Below, piece after piece: positions 7,000 to 14,597 of a stretch of 64,000 nucleotides of DNA. The stretch covers positions 124,001 to 188,000 of the forward strand of contig NZ_JBEPTM010000006.1 of the NCBI RefSeq assembly GCF_040549525.1, given 5' to 3'. How positions within the stretch are numbered: position 1 is the stretch's first letter; the number at the start of each line of letters is the position of its first letter. Under the pieces are notes generated by a model. The model saw only the letters and a program-made list of their open reading frames with translations. It did not search any database and had not been told where the DNA came from. The DNA is from Lacisediminihabitans sp040549525. GTDB taxonomy: Bacteria; Actinomycetota; Actinomycetes; Actinomycetales; Microbacteriaceae. Position numbers and translations under genes: made by a program.

Positions 7000-8310
7000 T
7001 CAGTCCGACGACCGCGCTCGGCCGGCGCGCGCCACGGTCCATGCCACGATGATGCCGGCCAGAATCATGGTGGCCAGGCCGAGACCGGAATAGCCCACGG
7101 CACTGAGCACCAGTCCGGCCGACGCGCCGCCAACGGCGCCGGCGGCGTTCATCGACAGGTCGGAGAAGCCCTGCAGGGCGGCACGGTCGCCGACACCGAC
7201 GGCCTCGGCGATCAGGGCGGACCCGGCGACGACGGATGCCGACCAGCCGAGGCCGAGCAGGATCAGCCCGACCGTCATCGCGGTGCTGGAGTCGCCGGCC
7301 AGCCAGAACAGCGCGAGTGCCGCGAGCAGCAGCGCCTGGCCGGTGAGGATGACGGGGGTGCGCCCGAGTCGATCGGCCAGCCAACCGAAGACGGGGGAGA
7401 GGGCGTACATTCCGGCGACGTGCAGGCTGATGGTCAGCCCGACGACGGTGAGGGTCGCACCGTGCTCGCGCAGGTGGACGGGTGCCATCGACATGAGCGC
7501 AACCATGGTCGCGTGGCTGAGGGCGATCACCGCAACGGCGTAGCGGGCCGAGCGGTTGGTGCGCACGATGGCCAGGCCTCCCCTGGCTCGCGGGCCCGAG
7601 GCGCTCACGCCACGGGACGCGAGCGCGGTGAGCAGGGGATCGGGCCGGAGTCCGACCGTGTAGACCGTCGCGGCGCCGACCGTGGCGAGCAGCGAGAACG
7701 CGAACGCGCCGGTCATCGGGGGCAGTCCCAGTGCCCGGCCGACCGCCTCGCCGGGTCCGAACAGGTTCGGGCCGAGCACCGCTCCGATCGTGGTCGACCA
7801 GACGACGATCGACAGGTCGCGGGCCCGGAACCTGGTGCTGGCGAGGTCGGTCGCGGCGAATCTCGCCTGCAGGTTCGTCGCCGAGCCGGCGCCGAGCAGC
7901 ATGAGGGCGAGCAGGAGAAGCGGGAAGGTATCGACGGCGACCGCGGTGATCGCGAGCACCGCTCCGGTGCCGGCGACGAGTGCGCCGGTGGCGAGGGAGA
8001 GCCGGCGTCCGCGGTTCTGGGCCAGCCGGGCCAGAGGGACCGCGACGAGGGCGGCACCCAGGGTGCTCATGGTGGCGGCCATGCCCGACCAGGCGGGCGA
8101 GCCGGAGAGCTGGGCCGCAAGCAGGGCGCCGAGCGACAGGGTGGCACCCATGCCGATACCGCCCAGGATCTGGCCCGCGACGAGCACCCCGACGACCTTG
8201 CGTTGAAGGGGAGCGTGCGCGGGCGGGTCGACGGGGGCGTCGGAGGTGGCTGCCGTCGGGTGCAGTGGGGTGACCGCGCCGGATCCGGGCTGCGGGGAGT
8301 TCGGGTTCAG
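7000..8310 (-). CDS. MFS transporter
   Basis: About 12 transmembrane segments and the MFS signature between helices in each half (ARLAQNRGRRLSL and GWLADRLGRTPVI) identify a major facilitator, roughly 430 aa. The N-terminus is unclear: no ATG, GTG or TTG occurs between the stop of the preceding DUF2892 gene and the first membrane helix, except a GTG inside that helix at 8187. A CTG at 8310 overlaps the upstream TGA (CTGA) and follows aggga, so coupled initiation there is the best guess. It is last in the operon of the CstR-like repressor. The substrate is unknown; export of an organic persulfide or antibiotic-like compound would be speculation. Confidence 0.8.
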   Translation of the reverse strand: MNPNSPQPGSGAVTPLHPTAATSDAPVDPPAHAPLQRKVVGVLVAGQILGGIGMGATLSLGALLAAQLSGSPAWSGMAATMSTLGAALVAVPLARLAQNRGRRLSLATGALVAGTGAVLAITAVAVDTFPLLLLALMLLGAGSATNLQARFAATDLASTRFRARDLSIVVWSTTIGAVLGPNLFGPGEAVGRALGLPPMTGAFAFSLLATVGAATVYTVGLRPDPLLTALASRGVSASGPRARGGLAIVRTNRSARYAVAVIALSHATMVALMSMAPVHLREHGATLTVVGLTISLHVAGMYALSPVFGWLADRLGRTPVILTGQALLLAALALFWLAGDSSTAMTVGLILLGLGWSASVVAGSALIAEAVGVGDRAALQGFSDLSMNAAGAVGGASAGLVLSAVGYSGLGLATMILAGIIVAWTVARAGRARSSD

Positions 8311-8525
8311 AACGAGTCCCTGAACTTTCTTCCCTGCAGCGGCTTGCTCGCCAGCGGTGCCAGGAGGCAGAAGTCGAAGGCCCCCGCAGCGATGAAGACG
8401 CCCCCGACGATGGCCAGAAGCCACCACCAGCCGCCGAGAGCGATGGCGAGAACGATCAGGACGAGGCCGGCGATGGCGCGGCTCCAACGGCCGGCGACGG
8501 ATCCGAGGAATTCAAGAATGAACAT
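8307..8525 (-). CDS. DUF2892 (YgaP-type) small membrane protein
   Basis: The 72-aa protein has two transmembrane helices and a short charged end, the size and layout of DUF2892. In other bacteria this domain is fused to or encoded next to rhodanese (E. coli YgaP has both), which fits the sulfur island. ATG 8525 has aggag six bases upstream; a GTG directly before it is an alternative. It overlaps the presumed MFS start by CTGA. Confidence 0.8.
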   Translation of the reverse strand: MFILEFLGSVAGRWSRAIAGLVLIVLAIALGGWWWLLAIVGGVFIAAGAFDFCLLAPLASKPLQGRKFRDSF

Positions 8526-8579
8526 CACGAACTCCTACTTTCTTGTTGATAGTTTCCGGCACAGCCAGGGGGGAATGTG

Positions 8580-8855
8580 TCAGGACAGGGTGAGAAACAG
8601 CTTTTCGAGCTCAGCGACGTTCAGTGCGCGGGCGCCCTCGTCGGAGTCGACGAGGCATTCCTTCATCGCTGAGGAGATGATGGTGAAACCGGCGCGGTCG
8701 ATAGCGCTCGAGACTGCGGCCAGCTGGGTCACCACGGCACGGCAATCCGCACCGGATTCGACGGCGGCGATGACAGCGGAGAGTTGGCCCTGAGCTCGTC
8801 GGAGGCGGTTGATGGTCTTGCGCAGGTCATCTGCCGGGGTGGATGAGGAGGTCAC
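8580..8855 (-). CDS. cstR: CsoR/RcnR-family repressor with CstR-type persulfide-sensing cysteines
   Basis: All-helical DUF156 protein of 91 aa. The first helix shows the family pattern LRKTINRLRRAQGQLSAV. Two cysteines (Cys38 and Cys67) have the same spacing as the CsoR copper ligands, but the position of the copper-binding His (four before the second Cys) is Ala63. Cys-Cys without His is the signature of CstR, which senses persulfides by forming inter-subunit di- or trisulfide links and then leaves its DNA. GTG 8855 overlaps the stop of the small gene upstream (GTGA). The predicted operators ATACCCC..GGGGTAT lie at its own promoter and at the thioredoxin and MBL-rhodanese promoters. The symbol is by analogy. 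Confidence 0.85.
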   Translation of the reverse strand: MTSSSTPADDLRKTINRLRRAQGQLSAVIAAVESGADCRAVVTQLAAVSSAIDRAGFTIISSAMKECLVDSDEGARALNVAELEKLFLTLS

Positions 8856-9007
8856 GTTCTGGCCGCCGTTCCGACTCGTCCGTTGGAGGCCACGACCGGG
8901 CCTTCAGAACGCCGCAAGGCGAGGCGGCCACCCTTCGGCGACTCCCTCCCCGGGAGGGCGCTGAGGTACGCGAAGGGTTTCGCGAAGAACGTGCTGACGT
9001 TTCCCAT
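8852..9007 (-). CDS. small leader-like ORF (51 aa) translationally coupled to the repressor
   Basis: ATG 9007 is preceded by gggag at six bases, and a TTGACA -35 box lies at about 9055-9050 on the reverse strand. The frame ends in TGA overlapping the GTG of the repressor gene (GTGA), a typical coupling. The product is basic, begins MGNVSTFFAKPFAYLSALPG and has no cysteine; I recognise no family. It may be a real small protein or simply a translated leader that sets repressor synthesis. A longer start at 9055 would lie in the promoter itself. Confidence 0.55.
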   Translation of the reverse strand: MGNVSTFFAKPFAYLSALPGRESPKGGRLALRRSEGPVVASNGRVGTAART

Positions 9008-9057
9008 TCGGTGCTCCCGGGTGGTGAGGACTCTGTGCTGACTTGCTTGTGTCAAGG

Positions 9058-9094
9058 ATACCCCCTACGGTATAAGAAATACCCCATAGGGTAT
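9058..9094. promoter_or_regulatory. pair of CsoR/CstR-type operators in the repressor's divergent promoter
   Basis: Site 3 is ATACCCCCTACGGTAT (9058-9073) and site 4 is ATACCCCATAGGGTAT (9079-9094). Their starts are 21 bases apart, two helical turns, so two tetramers could bind on the same DNA face. Site 3 touches the reverse-strand -35 box (TTGACA) of the repressor operon. The pair also lies upstream of the forward operon starting at 9159. This predicts autoregulation and joint control of both operons. Confidence 0.75.
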
Positions 9095-9106
9095 CGATGA
9101 TTTTCG

Positions 9107-9137
9107 ATCGCACACCAGACAAATCGCACACCAGACA
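9107..9137 (+). repeat. 15-bp direct repeat in the leader of the CxxC membrane gene
   Basis: ATCGCACACCAGACA occurs at 9107-9121 and again at 9123-9137, exact copies with 16-base periodicity. It lies between the operator pair and the Shine-Dalgarno sequence (gggagg) of the gene at 9159. It could be a second protein-binding site or a slippage duplication. Confidence 0.7.
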
Positions 9138-9158
9138 TGGGGAACGGGAGGCCGGCGG

Positions 9159-9680
9159 ATGGTCACTCTCAGCGAGGTGCCTAGGGGGATTCGTCGCTGG
9201 GGGATTCGGCGCTGGGCCACGGCCGCCGTAACCGCGGCCGTGACGGTTCTCTTCATCGCGATCCCGACTGATCTCATCGACACACCGTTCTTCGCCCGGC
9301 AGGTGCCGCCGACCGCGTGGGCCTGGCCGGTTCTGGTCGTGAGCGCGGTTCTCGCGGGACTGGTCACGGCTACCTACGTGGCCTATCCCGACGGCGCCGC
9401 TCCCCGCCGGTCTGACAGCCGCCTCGGCGTGGCCGGGTGGATGATCACGTTCTTCGCCGTCGGCTGTCCGGTCTGCAACAAGATCGTGCTCCTCGCCCTC
9501 GGCACGACCGGAGCGCTGCAGATCTTCGAGCCCGTTCAGCCCTACCTGGCCGGAGCATCCATTCTGTTGCTCGGCTGGGCGCTGTATGCGCGTCTCTCGC
9601 GTGAGAACTCGTGCCGGATCCCGGTCCGCACTCCGGATCTCGAACCGGCGACCGATGAGGTGACCGTGCATGTTCGGTGA
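9159..9680 (+). CDS. membrane protein with a membrane-embedded CPVC motif
   Basis: This 173-aa protein has about four transmembrane segments (around residues 20-38, 55-75, 92-115 and 128-145). The third segment carries GCPVCNK, a thioredoxin-like CxxC at the membrane edge, which suggests a redox or sulfur-transfer site. A further Cys follows the last helix. ATG 9159 has gggagg seven bases upstream. It is first in an operon with another membrane protein and a rhodanese lipoprotein, divergent from the CstR-like repressor and behind its two operators. I know no characterised homologue. A role in passing sulfane sulfur or electrons across the membrane is inferred from context. Confidence 0.75.
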   Translation: MVTLSEVPRGIRRWGIRRWATAAVTAAVTVLFIAIPTDLIDTPFFARQVPPTAWAWPVLVVSAVLAGLVTATYVAYPDGAAPRRSDSRLGVAGWMITFFAVGCPVCNKIVLLALGTTGALQIFEPVQPYLAGASILLLGWALYARLSRENSCRIPVRTPDLEPATDEVTVHVR

Positions 9681-10242
9681 CCTGCGGGGGTGGACGGCCC
9701 GGCGCCGGATGATTGCCACCGGCGTCGCGATTGTCGCTCTCGGCGGGCTGATGCTCGCGTCGGGTCTCGTCGAGGTCGCGGACGGGCGTCTTTCCTCTCC
9801 CGGTGTGTGGTGGGCGATTCCGGCCCTCGCCATCGGCTCGCTCCTCATCGGGTTGGTCATCGCCAGCTATTTCCGAACACCGATCGGTGCGGATGCCACC
9901 CTGTGCGACACGCGCTGGCCCGGCTTCGGTCTGATCGCACTCTTCCTCGCCACAGACGCCCGCACGGTGGAGCCCCTGCTCACGGGAGTCACGCGTCCGG
10001 TGGTTGCGGCTGCGGCGCTCGTGCTTCTGGTCTGGGCACTGCGCGAACGATTGGCGAGCGAGCGACGGGCGACTGCCAGCCTCAATCGAGCATCTGCTGA
10101 CGGGATCGACGGCGAGGTCTGCGCGACCTGCCGCCCGCTGTTCCCGAGAACCGTCTCGCCGACTCGCCCGATCCTCGACGAGGATCACACGCCGAACGCC
10201 TCCTCAGAGTCCCCTCCCCACCTCAGGAAAGTTGTCCCATGA
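9670..10242 (+). CDS. membrane protein with C-terminal CATC motif
   Basis: The 190-aa protein has about four transmembrane segments in the first 130 residues and a soluble tail containing EVCATCRPLF (a CxxC), plus a single Cys near the middle (ATLCDTRW). The start overlaps the end of the preceding gene by 11 bases, and its stop overlaps the following lipoprotein start (ATGA), so the three genes are translationally coupled. With the CPVC protein before it, it may form a two-component membrane thiol system. The family is unknown to me, and the orientation of the tail cannot be fixed from sequence. Confidence 0.7.
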   Translation: MFGDLRGWTARRRMIATGVAIVALGGLMLASGLVEVADGRLSSPGVWWAIPALAIGSLLIGLVIASYFRTPIGADATLCDTRWPGFGLIALFLATDARTVEPLLTGVTRPVVAAAALVLLVWALRERLASERRATASLNRASADGIDGEVCATCRPLFPRTVSPTRPILDEDHTPNASSESPPHLRKVVP

Positions 10243-10610
10243 AGAAATTGCTCGCATCGCTCGCTCTGGTGCTCGCCGCCACCTTCGGGCTGGCGGCCTG
10301 CTCGACTCCGTCCCCCGCGCCCGCAGCGATGACCGCGGGGACCGTTGTGGTCGATGTCCGCACCCCGGGCGAATACGCGCAGGGGCACCTCTCCGGCGCG
10401 GTCAACGTTGATGTGGAGTCTCCCGCCTTCGACAGCCAGGTGAAGCAGCTGCCGACCGATGGAACATATCTGGTCTACTGCCACTCCGGTTCCCGCGCAG
10501 CGGCGGCGGTGTCGCGCATGACGGCGATGGGCTTCTCGCACCTCACGAACGTCGGCGGCATCTCCGACGCCTCCGCATCGACCGGTCTGGCGATCGTCAC
10601 GACCCCGTGA
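10239..10610 (+). CDS. rhodanese-domain lipoprotein (extracytoplasmic)
   Basis: A 123-aa secreted rhodanese. The signal peptide ends in the lipobox LAAC with Cys21 as lipid anchor. The rhodanese fold begins at VVDVRTPGEYAQGH, and the active Cys81 is in the loop CHSGSRA. It should act outside the membrane on sulfane sulfur. ATG overlaps the stop of the preceding membrane protein (ATGA). It is last in the CstR-type operon and complements the cytoplasmic rhodaneses at 3439 and 5923. Confidence 0.92.
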   Translation: MKKLLASLALVLAATFGLAACSTPSPAPAAMTAGTVVVDVRTPGEYAQGHLSGAVNVDVESPAFDSQVKQLPTDGTYLVYCHSGSRAAAAVSRMTAMGFSHLTNVGGISDASASTGLAIVTTP

Positions 10611-10679
10611 CCGCCGAGCGGCACAGCATGGCAGAAGATCCCCCTCGCGCACCCGAGAAGCGTGCGCAGCCCGACCAGA

Positions 10680-11201
10680 TCAGCGCGCAGTCCTACGCTC
10701 CAGAACTCCTCGCGCGAAGGCCGCCTGGCCGGCATGCTCGAGGTCGTCGCTGATCACGCTGACAATCCGAGCGGCGAGCGTGACGGGCGGCGTCCAGCGA
10801 CGATCGATGATCCGCTGGAGGTCGAGGTCCGAGAGGGTGCCGAGATAGCGCACCGTGCGATCGTGCACGTCGTCGTGGTATCCGACGAACCGGTCGCAGG
10901 CGATTCCCGCGACCTTCGCGACATCGGAGGAGGTCTGGCCATAGCCGGTCGCACCGACTTCGAACGGCAGACCGAATTTCTCGGACCATCCGTCTGCGGT
11001 CCAGGCCTGTTCGGTGCCGGCCAGTTCCGAGATGTGGTCGTCCTGCACGCGGCTGAGATGCCAGAGCAGCCATCCGATGGAGTTGGCGCCGTCATCGACG
11101 CGCGCGGAGAGCTGTTCGGGGGTCATTCCCTTCGCCGCACGGTGCACGGAGTCCCTGATCCGACCGAAGGCGTCGATGAGAAGGGCTGCAGAAGTGGTCA
11201 T
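10680..11201 (-). CDS. DinB-family (DUF664-like) protein
   Basis: A 173-aa four-helix-bundle protein. NSIGWLLWHLSRVQDDHI near residue 40 carries the first metal His of the DinB fold, with further His at about 109 (YHDDVHD) and near the end (DDLEHAGQ), giving a plausible three-His site. Members are often thiol-dependent transferases using mycothiol or bacillithiol; the substrate is unknown. ATG 11201 is leaderless: TAGCGT stands six bases upstream. Its 3' end lies 70 bases from the convergent rhodanese lipoprotein gene. Confidence 0.88.
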   Translation of the reverse strand: MTTSAALLIDAFGRIRDSVHRAAKGMTPEQLSARVDDGANSIGWLLWHLSRVQDDHISELAGTEQAWTADGWSEKFGLPFEVGATGYGQTSSDVAKVAGIACDRFVGYHDDVHDRTVRYLGTLSDLDLQRIIDRRWTPPVTLAARIVSVISDDLEHAGQAAFARGVLERRTAR

Positions 11202-11359
11202 GTTCCGACGCTACGCGCGCCGAGCGAGGCCGAACAGGGACTTTCTGCCCCTCCGCGGCGGCAGGAGCGCCGCAAACCGCCCCAGCAGCAGCCGCACTCG
11301 GGCGCAGCGGCTAGAGTTCCCTGCGGCCGGCGATTCCACCGGCCCCTGGAGAGGACAGC

Positions 11360-12942
<1,583 letters not shown>

Positions 12943-12949
<7 letters not shown>

Positions 12950-12996
12950 CCCGCCTGGCCCGCCTGACCCGCCTGACCCGCCTGGCCCGTCAGGCC
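12943..12996. repeat. 9-bp tandem repeat array (CGCCTGRCC x5, plus a variant) between convergent genes
   Basis: Five consecutive units of CGCCTGACC or CGCCTGGCC run from 12943 to 12987, followed by a diverged unit CGTCAGGCC (12988-12996). The ABC-F stop codon (TGA 12947-12949) and the stop of the convergent SCO6745-family gene (12990-12992) both fall inside the array. The last unit can pair with earlier ones, which may give a bidirectional hairpin. Confidence 0.8.
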
Positions 12997-13889
12997 CGGG
13001 GTTCCCGCGGGATCCGCGCGGCCAGTGGGTCGGACTCCGGATCCCACGGTTCGGGCATCCCGATAGGATTCGGGTAGGGGAACAGCGTGCCGACCGCGGT
13101 CGCCAGGGGCCGGAGGAGCACCGCCAGCTCGCGGAGACCGGCATCGTCGAGGTGCGCGACGGGCCCGAGGGCGAGCGTGTTCGTCAGGTGTTCCGCCGTG
13201 GCAAGAGCGGCCGTGCCCTGAACGGTGGTGCGGCCATCGCCATCGATGAGGCCGCGCCGCGTCAGATCGCCGAGAGCGCTCTGCCACTCGTCGTCCGACC
13301 AGCCTCGTGAGCGCTGCATGGCAGTCGCGTCGAGGTCGAGGCCGCTCCGGAGCAGGATGGTCGACAGTCCGGCGATCTCACCCGCGACGAGAGCGATCAC
13401 GTGGCCGTCGCCCCGATGCTCGCGGAGTGTCGCCGTCGCCTGCCAGAGCCGACGGTAGGGATCCGGCTCGCTCGGCAGCGCGCGGTTGGCCGCGGCGAGG
13501 GGGCGCCCGACCGTGTCGGCTCGTGCGGCGACATCCGAGAGAGCGTCGGCGGCGCGAGCCACCGCCCCGGAGTCGGGAAGGAGGCCGCGGAGACTCGCGG
13601 CCGCACCGATCGAGCGGGCTTCGAGGGCGGCATCCGGAGTCACTGTCTGCCAGACCGCTGGCAGTGCCCGCTCGACGAGGGAGGGTGCGAATCCGCTGAA
13701 GATGGCTGTGACGGGTGCCGCTCCGATGGCTCCGAGGGGGGCGGCGCGGCCGGCGAAGTAGCCGTCCCAGTAGCGGGGGAGTCCCACGGCGGCGAACGCC
13801 TCGCGCACCTCGGGAGCGAAGTATGCGACGGCATGGATCGGCTCGAACAGTGTCCAGAGCGCGCGGGTCAGATGCTGGCGGTCGGTCAT
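12990..13889 (-). CDS. SCO6745-family protein
   Basis: 299-aa cytoplasmic protein. The N-terminus (LWTLFEPIHAVAYFAPE) and the segment YWDGYFAGRAAPLG are typical of the actinobacterial SCO6745/SalK-type family of unknown function, which has a winged-helix-like C-terminal region (WQSALGDLTRRGLIDGDG). ATG 13889 is leaderless, with TAGCGT six bases upstream. The stop lies in the 9-bp tandem array. Some relatives occur beside biosynthetic genes, but nothing nearby suggests a pathway. Confidence 0.8.
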   Translation of the reverse strand: MTDRQHLTRALWTLFEPIHAVAYFAPEVREAFAAVGLPRYWDGYFAGRAAPLGAIGAAPVTAIFSGFAPSLVERALPAVWQTVTPDAALEARSIGAAASLRGLLPDSGAVARAADALSDVAARADTVGRPLAAANRALPSEPDPYRRLWQATATLREHRGDGHVIALVAGEIAGLSTILLRSGLDLDATAMQRSRGWSDDEWQSALGDLTRRGLIDGDGRTTVQGTAALATAEHLTNTLALGPVAHLDDAGLRELAVLLRPLATAVGTLFPYPNPIGMPEPWDPESDPLAARIPREPRA

Positions 13890-14030
13890 GGCTCAACGCT
13901 AGTGTGCCGCTCGGGCCACGGACGGTGTGCGGCAGGCAGTCCGACGATCCGTTCTTGATGTCTCCGAATGGCCGACGAGGGAGAGTTCTTTGTGTGCATG
14001 AAGAACCTCCAGGTCGTCACGGTGAATCCC

Positions 14031-14468
14031 CTATGACGTCGCCTGGCGACGACGTCGGATCCACCGCCAGGCACCCGTGCTCCAGAGAGCCCAGGCGACG
14101 AGCAACGGTTGGAACAGCAGGCGGATTCCACGCGCGAGGTCGGTGTTGAGCCCGAAGGAGTCGGTGTGGGTGACCAGTTGGGAGATGTTGCCGGGGAACA
14201 CGAGCAGGAAGAACAGCGCCACGACGATTCCGACGATCACCCGCTGACGGCTGAGCAGCACGAGGCACAGCCCGAGGGCGATCTCGACGATTCCGGAGGC
14301 GAGCACCACGAAGTCGGAGTCGAGGGGCAACCACTGCGGAACCTGGGCGCGGAAGGCGATGCGACTGAAGGTCAAATGGCTGACCCCGGCCAGAAGAAGG
14401 AAGGCTGCGAGCAGCAGGCGCCCGATGGTGCGGGGAACGGAATGGTGGACTGAGGGCGATGAAGGCAC
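14031..14468 (-). CDS. DoxX-like membrane protein
   Basis: The 145-aa protein has four transmembrane segments (around residues 15-33, 52-72, 76-95 and 110-130), the size and layout of DoxX/DoxD-like proteins; FPGNISQ before the last helix recalls that family. GTG 14468 is leaderless: TAGGCT ends six bases upstream. The function is unknown. Members have been tied to thiosulfate-quinone oxidation or respiratory redox, which is not shown here. Confidence 0.75.
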   Translation of the reverse strand: MPSSPSVHHSVPRTIGRLLLAAFLLLAGVSHLTFSRIAFRAQVPQWLPLDSDFVVLASGIVEIALGLCLVLLSRQRVIVGIVVALFFLLVFPGNISQLVTHTDSFGLNTDLARGIRLLFQPLLVAWALWSTGAWRWIRRRRQATS

Positions 14469-14597
14469 GTTCCGAGCCTAGGTGGGCGGCGCGAATCCGA
14501 CTGCCGGCGCACCTTGACCAACGCCAGCTTCGAACGTACGATTCCCATCATCGTGCGCCCGAACGCCCGCCTCAACGAAGAGAGCAGGAACTCCGCC

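Noticed and set aside
9007..9055. Start of the small leader ORF at 9055
   Set aside because: It overlaps the -35 box and operator; ATG 9007 has a Shine-Dalgarno sequence.
10628..10780. Small forward ORF after the rhodanese lipoprotein
   Set aside because: It runs antisense into the DinB gene and has no Shine-Dalgarno sequence or protein-like features.
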